Part shown: positions 35,401 to 50,400 of the stretch, in pieces | Layout of the letters: each line of letters starts with the position of its first letter | Position numbering within the stretch: the stretch's first letter is position 1 | Source of the DNA: Asterias rubens | Lineage: Eukaryota > Echinodermata > Asteroidea > Forcipulatida > Asteriidae | Reading direction: 5' to 3' | Assembly: GCF_902459465.1 (NCBI RefSeq) | Contig: NC_047077.1 | Span: 3,844,001-3,908,000 of the forward strand | DNA: 64,000 nt | The notes under the pieces: model-generated | What the model saw: the letters and a program-made list of their open reading frames with translations, nothing else | Told to the model about the DNA's origin: nothing | Database searches by the model: none | Position numbers and translations under genes: made by a program

Positions 35401-38400
35401 GAGGCTTCTGTTTTGTATAAGGGCACACAAGTAGCTGAGGAAGTGGTAGATAAAACGGTAGAAACTGATGATGACACTGGTTTAGGTCCTGCCTTGGACA
35501 AGTCGTTTGAACGTAATTCTGAAAATTTGAGTGATGTTCAACCAGCACGGCATTTGCCCCACCATCAATGTCACGGGAGGTGAACTAAGGGAGGTCCAGA
35601 GGAGTGACAAGACGTTACTTCCGATCATCAAGTGGAAATAAATGGGGACCAACAAATGTACAGAAATTTTGACATAAATTTTTCTTCAGTTTATCAAGTT
35701 GTCGTACTATCGTCATTACAGAGAGATGTTATGATTCAGGCTCAAAATGCCAGAACTGCAGGTCATCTTGGTCAAACAAAAACTTTGAAGAAAATCCAAC
35801 GATCTTTTCATTGGCTTGGGTATCGCTCTGAGGTTCAACGATGGGTAAGACAGTGTGAAGACTGTGCACGCACAAAGTCTCCTTCAAAGGCACGAGCTGC
35901 ACTGAAGACCTCGTCTGTTGGTGCTCCCCTTGAGAGAACAGCCATTGATATATTTGGTCCCTTGCCTAGGTCCACGTGAGGAAACCATTATGTTTTGGTT
36001 GTCATGGATTATTTCACACGCCCCCTATGATAATATTGACAACGCTGACGAAATGGAGCCAATGGACGAGAGTTTAACAGACAGACAACACGACAACACA
36101 GACAGGGATCCGATATCCTTCTGGTCACATGAGGAAGGTGATGTAACTTCGGCCAGGTTACGTCATCAACGCTAGCGCACAAAACCAGCATGGATGCGAA
36201 CTGACCAATATTTGATGTGAACTATGCCAAAAAGCAACAGCGAGGAAGTGTCCCATCTGGGCTGCTGACCAGACACAGATAGAACTGTTTATGGACATTT
36301 TAATTTCTGCTTTTGGCTCAAGTGGAATTAGCATCCGAGTATGTACCGGAAAGATCGTGATGCCAATGGAGGTGGTGTGTTCATTGCAACAAAGGACTCT
36401 CTTTTTACATCTGGTGAGCCAGACCTTGATGCAGACGGTGAAATTGTATGGGCTAGTATACAGTTTAGTAACTCTAAACCTTTATTTCTGGCCAGTTTTG
36501 ACAGACCGCCAGGAAACAAAATACAGTCTGTTGATGCCTTAGACTCTTCACTCTCTAAGATCATTAATAGAAATCCCCGGCAACATCCAAATGTTATATT
36601 GATTGGAGACTTCAATCTACCGGATATAAACTGGACCACCTGGCAACCAACCAGCAGCAAATCCAAATCACACTACATGAGAAATTTCTAGATTTCCTTC
36701 TGAACAATTCTCTATCACAACTTGTAAACACTATTACAAGACCCATATCCAATAGCATACTGGACTTACTGTCAACTACAAATCCCAACCTTATCCATAA
36801 CATACAGGTACTTTCAGGTATATCTGACCACTGTCTGGTACTGTTCGATATCAACATGAAGCTCAAAACCCAGAGGAAACCTCAAAGGAAGATCTACAAG
36901 TTTGACAAGGCCGATACTGACTTACTAAGATCTAAAGTGCAGGACTTTGCAACTGAGTTTCTCTCAACCGACCCAGTCAACGAGACGGTGGACACCAACT
37001 GGGAGTGCATTAAAACGAGACTTTCTGAAATTGTTGAAAGTTGTGTTCCATCTAAACTATCTGAACGTAAACATAATCTGCCATGGATAACAGTAGACGT
37101 TAAGCGCAAAATGAGGAAAAGGGATAAGTTATTCACTAAAGCCCACATATCAAACAATCAAACCGACTGGAAATCATTCCGCTCATATCGTAACTATGTC
37201 ACCAAACTTGTGCGGAGTTCTCGTCGTGACTATGTCAACAATGTCATTGGTAATATTCTAACTGAGAACCCCAAGTCTTTTTGGTCCTATGTTAAACTTA
37301 TGCGAACTGAAAATTTAGGAATTCCAACATTGGAAATCGGACAACAAAATGTGCAGCTCAGACTTTGACAAGGCTGAGGCATTAAATCTACAATTTAAGA
37401 ATGTCTTCAATAAACCAACTACTAATGCTTCACAGGTACAGAGCAAGGGGAAGTCACCATATGAATCTATTTCATACCTCCACATCGGTGTAGAAGGCGT
37501 GGCCAAACAACTCTCCAAACTCAATCCATCCAAAGCAGCTGGCCCAGATGAAATGTCTCCATGTCTCCTAAAGATAGTTGCTCATGAGTTAGCTCCAGTC
37601 CTGAGATCTCTATTCCAACAGTCCTAAGACACCAATACAGTTCCAACCGAGTGGCGACAAGCTATGGTCACAGCAATTTACAAGAGTGGACCAAAAGCTG
37701 AAGCATGTAACTATAGACCCATCTCGTTGACATGTATCTGTTGTAAGGTGATGGAGCACATTATCCTAAGCCATGTAGCCAAGCATCTTAATTCAAATAA
37801 TATTCTGATTGACGAACAGCATGGATTCAGGGAGCGCCTATCAAAGGTTACACAACTGGCAAACTCAACTAATGACTGGTCTGAAACACTCAACCATAAA
37901 GGTCAAACTGATGTCATCCTTCTTGATTTTAGTAAGGCTTTCGATAAAGTCTCCCACCAGCTCTTAGCCGAGAAGCTGCAGTACTATGGCATCACACATA
38001 ACACCCTAGGTTGGATCAATAATTTTCTCTCAAATCGCAAACAAGCCGTCTCTGTCAATGGAACACACTCCTCAACGATCGATGTTACATCTGGCGTCCC
38101 CCAAGGATCAGTCTTGGGGCCCGTGCTATTTCTTTTATACGTCAATGACATAAATGAACATATTCAATCTAATATCAAACTATTTGCAGATGACAGTATT
38201 GTGTACAGGGAGATAAAGACAGCAGACGACCAGCAGATTCTTCAGAATGACCTAAATACCCTTACAGAGTGGTCAAATAAGTGGCTAATGAGCTTTAACA
38301 TCAAAAAATGCGCAGTTCTCACCATCACCCGCAAACGTAGCCCGAAGACGCACCAGTACACTCTCTTGGGTGAGCAATTAACCCGTGTACAAAAACATGA

Positions 38401-41400
38401 CTACCTTGGAGTTACGATCTCACACGACTTGAGATGGAAAGACCATTGCTCCAAAGTTGCACAGAAAGCATGTCGTACACTAGGTCTCCTGAGAAGAACT
38501 TTATCGCCTTGTTCCCAACAGGTTAAGTCAAGAGCCTACACAGCACTAGTTCCTCCACAAATCGAGTATGCAAGTGAAGTTTGGAATCCCAATACTGTTA
38601 CCGACATAAACCATCTTGAACAGATTCAAAAGAGAGCAGCCAGATTCGTCTTCTCTGACTATCGTACAACTACTCATGTTACACCGCTTGTAGAACAATT
38701 AAATTGGGATCTACTTCACACTCGCCGTCTGATTCAACCATGCACACTGTACTACAAAATTCACTACAACCTAGTCAATATTACATTCCCACAGTGCTTT
38801 CAACATGCTACTCATATCTCACAACGAGTCGATCACCCACTCAAATACACCTCCTTAACAATTCCAACCATTAATGTATACAAATATGCCTTCTTTCCAA
38901 GGGCTATGTCAGTTTGGAACAGGCTCCCACCATCTGCTGTCCTACACATAGCTCCATCCATACAGGTCTTCCAAACATCATACATCCCTGCCATCACAGC
39001 AATGCAGCCTCTGCATGGCAATATTATCCCTGCCATCAGAGCAATGCAGCCTCTGCATGGCAATATTGTCCTTTAAATTCTTTCCTTCTTTTCTTGCACC
39101 TGTAAAAAGTGCACCTTTAACCTTTTCTTTTGGCACCTTATCCACCTAGCTTTTTGACGTCACTTTCCCACCATCCCAGTTTAGCCCAAATGGGGCTGTT
39201 AAGGGATTTAAGTACCAAGTACCAAGAAATATGCTTGACTTGACAGTCATGTTTTATAGTTGCAGTCAAAGTGACCAAGGTCTTGTCTGAAAATTAAAAA
39301 CCATATAAAGGTTGTGAAATGAAATGCTCTCCTTATTAGGATATTTGATTGAGACATAAAGTTGTTTAAAGGAGTTACCGTCAGAGACACTGGTTTCTTC
39401 CTTACATAACATTAATACTAAAAAATTCTTTTAAGAAACAAAAATTATATGACCCGAAAATTTATCTCTCTTTTTTTCATAAGGAGAAATTACTATGTAT
39501 TTACTATGTGTAGAGGAACAAGGATGTTTTTGCCTAATTTAAAAAGGGGGGCAGTATAACAAAAATGAGTTTTGGTGATTTTTATAGGGAATGTGTACTT
39601 GTGATCAAAGTTGAAAGATTAACTGTGACGGGACATTACTTACCTGGAGTATTATGTTGAGCACAATACTTGCATACATACTCAATGGTATCCACTGGTA
39701 TATTACCATCAATGCAAACCAATGGAGCTGAACTTAAATACTTCTCATATCCAGATACCTACAGAAGAAAACAAACAGTTCAAATACATTTATTGACTGT
39801 TGAATGTTGGAGTTGTCTTAAAGGAAAACGTTGCCTCGGATCGGATGAGTTGGCAGTATAAAAAGCATTTGTAACCGTTTGTTATAAAATGCGAATGGTA
39901 GGAAAGATGTTTTAAAAGTAGAATACAATGATCCACACAAATGTGTCAAGAAATAGCGTGGTTTTCCTTTTACCTCGTCGACTAACACGGTCGGCCATTG
40001 ATAGGAGTCAATTTGATTTGATTTGATTTGATTGTATTACCCCTCCCCCATGATATATGACAATGACAATGTCAACAACGATAGTGAAAAATGGTTAGCA
40101 TCAGAAGTTGAACATAACTAAGTTATTTATTTCTATCAATATTGTAGCATATAAATGAGCGCATGGTTTTAGCATTGATATATGACTTTAGTATTTGATG
40201 TCAAACTAGGTGAACTAGGGCTAGTTTCCTTACATATTCAGGTGTTATTTGGACATGGACATCCATATCACCAACTCCAAGTACCATTGCTCCATCACTG
40301 TCAAGTACACATGAGTAGGTTGCTGTGCTATGGTCATCAATGATGGATACAGCTGATGTATTCTATATTCAATTCAAGAATAAAGGGTGTCATTCACTAA
40401 GATAAACATTTCAATATGAATAGGTTTGAATCCAATCAATGGCTGCTACCGAGATCTGAAAAGCTAAAATAATCACGAGTTAGAAGCTTGTTTTAATAGA
40501 TGTTAAATTTGCATCGGAGATAAATAATAATCATTTTTGTTTTTACCCATACACATCGTTGTGTGTTACTCAGTACTTTCCTGAGTTCTGTGAAAAAAAC
40601 ACAGTCATATTACTTGAGTGGGATTCGAACCCACAACCCTTGCAATTCTAGAGCAGTGTCTTACCAACTAGACGGTTGTTATTCATCAAAATCCTGTTTG
40701 TTTTTCATGGTACACTGCACTCCTCCCGCCAGTCTAATATGGGGCAAGTCTATGATGGAGTGACTTCATTCTTACCAAAGTAGTGGTACACAATAGATAC
40801 AAGTTACCCAGTGAGCTTTACATACACAATGTAATTAGTGCTTTCATAATAGAGGTGAGAGTCATTACCAACCAAAAAGTCTGAAACTTGGATACAAATT
40901 AAAAGGTATGTTGAAATGATGCCATTTCTACCGTTTGGTAACCCCTGGGTTTATAGATTCCAAGGAGCTTTTGGGAACAGTATCCAAAGCACCAGAGAAG
41001 TAGACAAATGAGCAGGATTTCTTTATATATAATGTGGAAAAAATAACACAAAAGGCTGACACAAAAAGTCTGAGTTCAGATAAAGTCTGAAAAATCTCAT
41101 CCCTGATAACACAATGAGACATCATGTGGTTCCCACCAACAATGTCCATCTTTGTTATCTTTTTCCCCCTTTTTCATAAAAGTAGGCCACAAAAACCAGC
41201 AATGATACCTACCATGTGTGAGGATAGACCCAATAATGTATCCCCCTGACTGTCACGTCCTATTGCTGACAGGAACATGGGGGAGGTACCAAGCCGAGAT
41301 AGGCAATCAGCTATGTTACGTCCTACACCACCCAGTGTTATATGCACACTACCAGGATTGGTTCCATCACCGTACTATAAACACAACAGGACAAAGTACA

Positions 41401-44400
41401 ATTGTAAAAGCTATCAACAGAGGCAGTGGCATGGCAATACACTCAAGGACATTCAGAGGCAGTGGCATGGCATTACACTCAAGGACATTCAGAGGCAGTG
41501 GCATGGCAATACACTCAAGGACATTCAGAGGCAGTGGCATGGCAATACACTCAAAGACATTCAGAGGCAGTGGCATGGCAATACACCCAAGGACATTCAG
41601 AGGCAGTGGCATGGCAATACACTCAAGGACATTCAGAGGCAGTGGCATGGCAATACACTCAAGGACATTCAGAGGCAGTGGCATGGCAATACACTCAAGG
41701 ACATTCATTCGTTTAACGTGCCGGCGCTCTACCAACTGAGGGTAGAGCGCCGGCACGTTAATCCGGAGGTCGTTGGTTCGAATCCCACTCTAATAAATTC
41801 TTTGTCCAACCCCAAAAATCATTTCAAAATTTACCCAGTCAGTTTCCCTTGTGGTTTATATTGATATCTGAAACAAAAAAGTCACATCTCCTTAAGGTGA
41901 TCCCCTGGCTGCCACTTCCCAAGTTGTATCGTAATTTGGGTGTGATCCCTGGCTACTACACGGCAGTTAACGGTTGTATGGCTTCTGACCGGCACCCCCG
42001 AACAAAGATATTGTCAAAATAGGGACACCGCCAATATAGGGCTAGATAGCTCAGTTGGTAGAGCGCCGGCACGTTAATCAGGAGGTCGTTGGTTCACATC
42101 CCACTCTAGTCAATTCTTTGTTCAACCCCCAAAATCAAACATTCAACTTGTAAAACTTGTCCAACACTACATCTATGTCCTCAGAAATGTATTAATACAA
42201 CTTAAAGCTCGTCTTCTTTTGGATCATTAAACAGACGGAAGTCCAATGTATTGGCAAACAGTCTATGTGAAACACATGTGCAAGATACCAAGTTGAAAAA
42301 AGCCATTCCAGGTGGATTTTGCGCCATAACTGTTGCGCAAGTGGACTTGCAAAGAAAGTTTTTGCAAAGAATCAGCGCTGGTGGAAGCAAGGAACTCTGT
42401 GCTTCGTCAAGCGTATTTCATGGGTTAGCAGGGTAATATGCCTTAAATACATGCGTGTTCTCCACATTACAGGCACTCTACATGTACACTAACACAGCTA
42501 GCGCAGAAATTTGGCCCTTCCATGTACGCAGAGAATGGTGATCGTAAGCACAGAATTGGGCAGTAAACAGAGCCATGAAATTTGGCCCTGTACTATCACC
42601 CCACTTGTTTTAAGTGCATAATGTACACCACATAAGAAACTTGGTTAGAGTGTATGACAATGTGTTGTTAATGTTAGTAGTCAGAAAAGGCCAATATGTG
42701 TGACGACACAGGGAACATAACTACACAGTACAAAGAAGAACTTGCATTATGTGATCAGTAACTGCTTTGTGCATGTTTGTGTTAGGCTAGAGTCAAATGG
42801 ATTGCTGATTGTTAACCAACATAACATAAAAATCTATTTGGTTTGCAGTAACACCATGTGTGTATCTATTTGCCAGGTAGAGTTTGTTCTTAGAGAACTG
42901 TCTTGCTTTATTCTACTACCGCAGAGTAGATGTTCGGGGGTTCGGGAGACTTCTCAGTTCTGAAAAGAACTGTCCTGTTTATTTACTATTACCCGGGCGG
43001 ATGGTATAGAAATTAGGCTGGGACTACATGTACTACTTTAGCTTATAGGATCGTGATTAACTGTACTACCGCAGAGTGAGTTCTTAAATTGGTCTCAACG
43101 TTTCGACTAGCTTGTTTTAGTCATCATCATAACATAATTATCTTATTGACTTATAACAAAAAAGGCAAGTTATAATTACCTGAATATTCTGACTTCTAAT
43201 TGAAGAAACCAAGTCAACATTACTTCCACCTATCACAACTGGTTGTCCATATTTGGCAGTAGGTTCCGTTGTTTTTGTTACGTGTCTTCTTTTGGATCCG
43301 TCTCTCCTTATATAAGAAAGTTCTTGTGCAATCTTACTCCCCACTCTTGCATTGTTTTGGATGAGAGCAATATCTGATATTCATCCTAAGTTAAGGCTTG
43401 ACACATACCATTATACACTACAAATGCTACTTTCACTAAATAAACACAAATATGGATTAAATTTAATTTAGATCAATGCAGTGAATAGATTCTCCAAGAA
43501 GGGCTTTGCCAACATGGCAACGCGTTCTGATTCTGCAGAAAAGTTACTAAAAATCAACAATTCTTTCAGTGCTCTAATGAAATTTTTTTGAAAATCTCCC
43601 TGATTATGGTAACTTTCTCCCAATTATGATGAATGAAAATCTGCCCGATCATACTTATTGGTGTATCAACCCTCCTTGATTGCAAGATCCATGCTGGCAG
43701 CCCTGCATTCCTCAAGACATAAATTCATTTATTTTGTCTATTGATATTCTTAACAAGATTATAATTTTATATTCTTTATCAAGTTTATAATTTCAAATAA
43801 TATGTCCTTTGGCTTTCTAGGTTATGAGATGAGTGAAATGAATTTGAGTTCCTTGCAATACTCATTGCAGTATTCATTGCATTACATGTATCTCAACAAA
43901 CCATGGCCCTATGTCCTGTACTATCTTTGTTAATGACAGATTGATGTTCATTTCAGGATACTTGCTTTCAATGATTCACCTCCAGTTAGTTCATTGACTC
44001 GCTGAAGAATGAAGGGAGTTACGTCTTTACCATGAATGCCTTCAACACTGTAATCAAAGTGGACAGACAATAATGTACATGAACATTAACTCCAATAAAA
44101 CTACAAGTTTACTAATCATCAGTATTCAAATATTGAGTACAATAAAACAACCACAATCACTCTAGACTCCCATAGGATCTCTATACCGCTTTCTGTTTTT
44201 CTGAAGTGAAGAAGAGGCTAAAATGATCTCTGATGGATCACAAGGGAGGCCAGTTTCACTCTTTCACTTGTAGCAGTCAATATCTATTTCATAATGCCCA
44301 TAAATAGATTCGGCATAATTTAGGGTACGTACGATTAGCTTCGCCAGTGCTTGTAGAGTAGGGTGGCCCCTGGTGCATGACGTCATTACGAGAGGGTGAG

Positions 44401-47400
44401 TGATCGTTCGTTTAGCTCTTGTCAGGGGCTCACCAGACTGAGCACCGCGGGGTAGACCCAGGGAAGCTAATCTAACGCACCCTTATTATACAACAAAATT
44501 TACCCATTAACTAAATGTCTAAACCAGTTGGCGGATATGGTGTCAGGCATGAGAATGGGTGATGATAAAAAAACAGGAAAAATTTCAGTTGATTGGATAT
44601 GTCAATATTCCATCATTTTTGTGTGCGAAGCACACAATACGAGCGCGCAGCGCGAAGTCCCTTATGGCCGGGGTCCAGGGCCGGCTTCAGGGCCCTGGGA
44701 GCTCTTGGTACTTTAGAAGCTCTGTGGTGGTCTCTGATGCATTTCTGACACCTATTTTTCCAGGTAGAAGTGAGCCACTTTTGTGTGATTTTTCCTTCTT
44801 TTTTTTTTTATAATAGGTTTAAGGGAAAATAAGGAATGTAAAGCTCAAACAATTTTGGGTTCGCCTGCGATTTTGTTACAATTCCGGAAAAAGAAAGGGG
44901 GAAAAAATAATAGTAATAATATTTTTTTTTTTTGACGATCTTATCCCTTATTTCTGCCCTTGAAAATGCTTTTTTTTCTCACCAAAAACCATTTTTATAG
45001 GTTCTTGATTTGAAATTCGGTTGTGTAAAAGAAATTCTTTTGCAATTAAATGTTTGTGATTTTAACGATCCGTCGGCGACGCACATTTTAAAATATATAT
45101 AGGCCTATATATTTGGCGAGAGCGATGTGTTTTTGTGAAAGAGGTTGTTATTCAGCATAGGGTATAACTGGAACGAGGTTGAGATTAGACCCAAACATAG
45201 AAATAGAACCAATGAAGAAAGCACGTCGTCCGGACGTACAGTGTGTTCGCTGGTTCCCAATATATCTTTCGCTGGTTGTGAGGCAATAACAGGTACCAGT
45301 TTACCATGGCCTGCCGGCGATCTCAGATTCGTGCCGCGCCGCTCATTGGTTCGTGTGCAAACCTGCACGTACACAGTACACAGTACACAGTACACATGGT
45401 GCAAACACGTGCATTGTTTTTTCAGTAGACTTTAAAAAGTCTCCACACGTGTTATCTTTGTTGCACCAGCAAGCGCATTACACGCAAACATTATTGAACC
45501 GTACCACTATAAACGAAGCAAGGAATGAGGCAAGTTTATACATCTGTCGCTGCTGCTGCATGCATGCGCGATGCCAGGAAGACAACAAGCCGTAAATTGG
45601 GCCAGCTGCTGGACGGCAATTTATTGTTTAGGTGCCGGTATTTCATGAACGACGTGTGGGGATCCGCGATAATAACAATTACAAAGGTAAACTTACATTG
45701 TCTGACTAGAGAAGAGGGATTAGAGAAATCCAAATGTATACCCCCAAAAACCTACCCCCCGAATTTTATAGCAAATTCACATCGAACTCGGAGACCACAA
45801 TTTTAAAAGGAAAAAAAACGGAATTCCGGTTTAAACCGGAAGATTCTCATGCCTGTGGTGTCAACCAGTGTTTACAATGTGTCGAGTATGCAGATTGATT
45901 TATCTTGCATAGAATATCTCAACAAAATATCAGCAGAGAAACCTTAAATGAAGTTGCAAAGTTGGAAAATCAGGCTAATCAAATTGGTTCATTTTGAGCT
46001 TCATACCTAGCTTGTTGAAGTGCAGATTGTATTGCATCTTCAATCTGTTGTCCTTGTGTAGCCACACTAGATGGTATTGGTACACCTATCAATAGTCCAC
46101 TCCCTAACTCTAAGGATAAGGAGTAATCTGGAGGGGGGGGGGAGAAAAAGTAATTAACATGTTGTTTGTAATCTTCATTTATCGACGTATCCTTTATAAT
46201 TAACAGTATGTGATTTTTCATTCAGTTATCATTTTTATCTAAACATTATCGATACGCCATTAAAGACAGGGCTAAGAAAACAATGCAGACACAAATACCT
46301 GTCTTTCTGAAAGTTTGTATACTCAGCGCCTTGAGTACCTTGTTTGGTAGATACATGCGCTATATAAGACTTTGATATTATTATTATTATTCTTATTATA
46401 AATACATGTATTATATTGTTCATGTGCCTTTTTAGCATCTGGCCTTATAAGGCTACCAGATCAGATAGTGTCATTGAACAAACACTCCTTATTTCACAAA
46501 AAAGGCAGATTTATGAGTAATATCCGACTAAAAAAATCAACAAAAAAAAATGTATGCAGCCATGGAATGTTAATCCAAAGAGATTATATTCTTACAAAAC
46601 AAGTAATAAGATTTCAATGACTGATCCATTAAGCTCCGCCCAATTGCGTATTGACTAAAAACAACCCATTGCACAATCAAAAGTTCGACACTATAAAGTT
46701 CGACATGCGTGCGTGTATGCTTGGCGCGAGCGGCAGAGTAATGTGCAGAATGGCATTAGAAAGGCTCATGTGTTCTTGCCCTCACGTGCGCCGTGGGCGA
46801 AGCCTAATGGACCGGTACATTATGGAGCTGTAAAAAGTCGCGGCCGTCAAAAACTTTGTTGGACAGAAGGACTCAAAGGACTCACAGGCTTATCAATAAA
46901 CGTTGCATATCGATCTGCACTGGATAGACAGAAGTGGACCTACATCATAAACAGGGTCACAAAGGGTCAGCCATGACTCATAGGACGGCGACGACGAAAA
47001 AGTTCCTGCCCGGAAACAGTAGTATTGATATAAAAGTAAATGACCTCCGGGGCTAGGGGTAGTTACCTATTAACTCAGCAGCTTCTCGAGCAGAGGTCAC
47101 ATTACATGACTGTAGTATTGATATGAAAGTGAAAGGCCTACAGGGCTAGGGGTAGTTACCTATTAACTCAGCAGCTTCTCTAGTAGAGGTCACATTACAT
47201 GACTGTAGTATTGATATGAAAGTAAATGACCTACAGGGCTAGGGGTAGTTACCTATTAACTCAGCAGCTTCTCTAGCAGAGGTCACATTACATGACTGTA
47301 GTATTGATATGAAAGTGAATGACCTACAGGGCTAGGGGTAGTTACCTATTAACTCAGCAGCTTCTCGAGCAGAGGTCACATTACATGACTGTAGTATTGA

Positions 47401-50400
47401 TATGAAAGTAAATGACCTCCAGGGCTAGGGGTAGTTACCTATTAACTCAGCAGCTTCTCTAGTAGAGGTCACATTACATGACTGTAGTATTGATATGAAA
47501 GTGAAAGGCCTACAGGGCTAGGGGTAGTTACCTATTAACTCAGCAGCTTCTCTAGCAGAGGTCACATTACATGACTGTAGTATTGATATGAAAGTAAATG
47601 ACCTCCAGGGCTAGGGGTAGTTACCTATTAACTCAGCAGCTTCTCTAGTAGAGGTCACATTACATGACTGTAGTATTGATATGAAAGTGAAAGGCCTACA
47701 GGGCTAGGGGTAGTTACCTATTAACTCAGCAGCTTCTCTAGCAGAGGTCACATTACATGACTGTAGTATTGATATGAAAGTAAATGACCTCCAGGGCTAG
47801 GGGTAGTTACCTATTAACTCAGCAGCTTCTCTAGCAGAGGTCACATTACATGACTGTAGTATTGATATGAAAGTAAATGACCTACAGGGCTAGGGGTAGT
47901 TACCTATTAACTCAGCAGCTTCTCTAGTAGAGGTCACATTACATGACTGTAGTATTGATATGAAAGTGAAAGGCCTACAGGGCTAGGGGTAGTTACCTAT
48001 TAACTCAGCAGCTTCTCGAGCAGAGGTCACATTTATTGGTGCTTGATAACCACTGCTCGGCAAAAAAAATGCTGGGAAGTCCCGACTAGGACCAAATGTT
48101 GCTACGGTAACTCCCTCTGTCTCCTATTAGAAAATAACAACAACTACATGTAATATAACCGTTAATTGGACAAAATACACATCATTGAAGCACCTCACAT
48201 TGTGCACTTCTGAAACAGCTCTGAAGAATATCTAGAATGTCCCATTCCCAACAACAAAACCAAAAAACTAATGTACTTTTACATAGTAATAGGTTTAGCT
48301 TTTAACGATAAGTTTCTATTTCAATTTTGAGTCAAACAGAATCATATAAAGATATAGCAGATACGATCTTTAAAACCAATAAATGGTATTTCTCAAAATT
48401 TTACTGTACATGTACAACCCATTGTATTATTTTGGGTTAATTTTTTTTAAATGTTGAAATGAATTTTAATGTTGAAATTGGTGTAATAAGGCAATTTCCA
48501 GGATGTCAGCCACTGTTAGAATTGCCCATGGCACACTGGAATGTATAGCACTAACTTTGGTGCCAAGAACATTAAACACATCAAGGCAGTCATTCTATCT
48601 AACAAGATCATGGGTTGTCATGCAATGGGACAAGGGTCTATTAGAACAACGGACTAGCTAGAAGGATTGTCTTCCATAGATCATAAATAACTCGTTCATA
48701 ATGCCCATTGTGAAAAAGATATCAGCATACATTCATATTGTATAAAGAAGCACCATGGACTTGACCCATGAGACCTCACACATAGACTCAACTTCTCCAT
48801 GTGGCTCTTGATGAAAAAAACACAAAGATTCCTCCCGTAGGTTGTTGTTGATGTAGAATGGGCCCCTATCTTTATCCCGGAGGATAAAGACAGGTCCCTG
48901 CTATTCAGATCCAGTGATTCCATTGGATCATTGGATAAACGTGCAGTGACATGAGCTTTCCATATTGCCCAAACAGTACACTCCTGTCATGTCCGCCATA
49001 GAATTTGACTGTGTATCTCTATGTGAAATGAATGTAGGTCAAAGGTGCATGTACACGCCGGCTGGAGGCCAGTCTCTGGTGTTATTCACAAGCCTTTAAG
49101 TGTGACGTCAGATGTTCAGGCTATTGTTGATGATGATAGTATACATGTACTCTGTATACAAAGGTAATGTTAATGCTAATGCGCGCAAGAAGAAACACAT
49201 GGAGCCAGAAAATCTAGGTGTTTGACCCCGTTATCAGTAACGTTAAACCTTTGAACCTGCTTATGAGATCCAAGAACGTGTGTGCACGACTCCTTCATGA
49301 AAGCAAGTTTATATTAGCATGAGATCCTTGGGAGATGTTTTAAAAAACTCACTCTCAAAAATCATTGGATTTTCCCTAAAACAGTTAGATGTTTTTTAAA
49401 TCAAATTCCAGCATATAGTTCTAGGAGTATGTAGCATTCGATCGAGCATAGAATGACACGGATTTATAGAAAACTTTAGTGGGCAACAAAATGTGTGCCA
49501 GATTTATGACAACATTCATCGGTAAGAATCTGCACTCCCCAGTTTATTAACGATAGTTAATTTTGCTGTCATTGGAATTTGGTAGTCGGAGCATGAGTGA
49601 ATGTTTCGAGCATCACAACTACATGTTTATTCTTCGTCCAAAACAAGATCTTTTTTAGGGACCGCTGATTCACGACAGCACGGGAAAATGATTGGTAACC
49701 AACACATACAATAGCTAGCTGTGGGGATATCAGTGAAATGGGCAATAAATGTTGACCTTTAGCACCACAAAAGATGAAGGTTCTGAGACACGGGACGTTG
49801 GTTTCTGCGCCGTGTGAAAGGTCCTGTTTGAGTTTGACCAATGTCCTTGGTCAAGACAACTGGCACCGGAGACCAAGGACCCTAGTTTGACTTTGTCGTA
49901 TGAAAAGGGCTTTAGAAGCAGATACAAGGTGGGGAGGTCGTCCCATGAAAGAACAGACATGTCTGGCCCTAAATCACTCCCAGTTGGACTTCATGTGACA
50001 TCTTATGATGTGATTAGGTTTGGACATGTTGGAGCTGTGAGGGAGGAGAGGAAACAAAAAGCACCCTACAGCCTCAAAAGAACTTACCAGATATTCCAAA
50101 GTTCTTGGGATGTCTAATATAGATTTAACACCAGCAGAAATCACTGCCACTGGGGTACGTCCTAATTCAGTTAAATCTGCACTCACATCCATACCTGTTG
50201 ACAGTTCAAATATCAAGTAGCAGTTAGACTCATTGAAAATAAATTGTTACAACTCATTCTTTCTATAGGTTATTGTCAAAGACAGTATGGGATAGCAAGA
50301 TTCCTAACTAATCATCAACAGTGTGTTCGCAATTAAGGTAGTCTTATCCAACTGGACCCATATGCATGCTGGAGTACCACAAGGTACTCCGCTTGGGCCA

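Noticed and set aside
41218-41864. Overlapping open frames of 96-195 residues
   Set aside because: The 36-bp array plus flanking exon I on the other strand explains them.
42040-42112. Functional tRNA-Asn gene
   Set aside because: The anticodon stem is mismatched, the B box is off consensus (GGTTCACATCC), and a rearranged sister copy lies nearby.
47030-47996. CRISPR-like array
   Set aside because: The repeats have no unique spacers, the unit contains an exon end, and the context is a eukaryotic intron.
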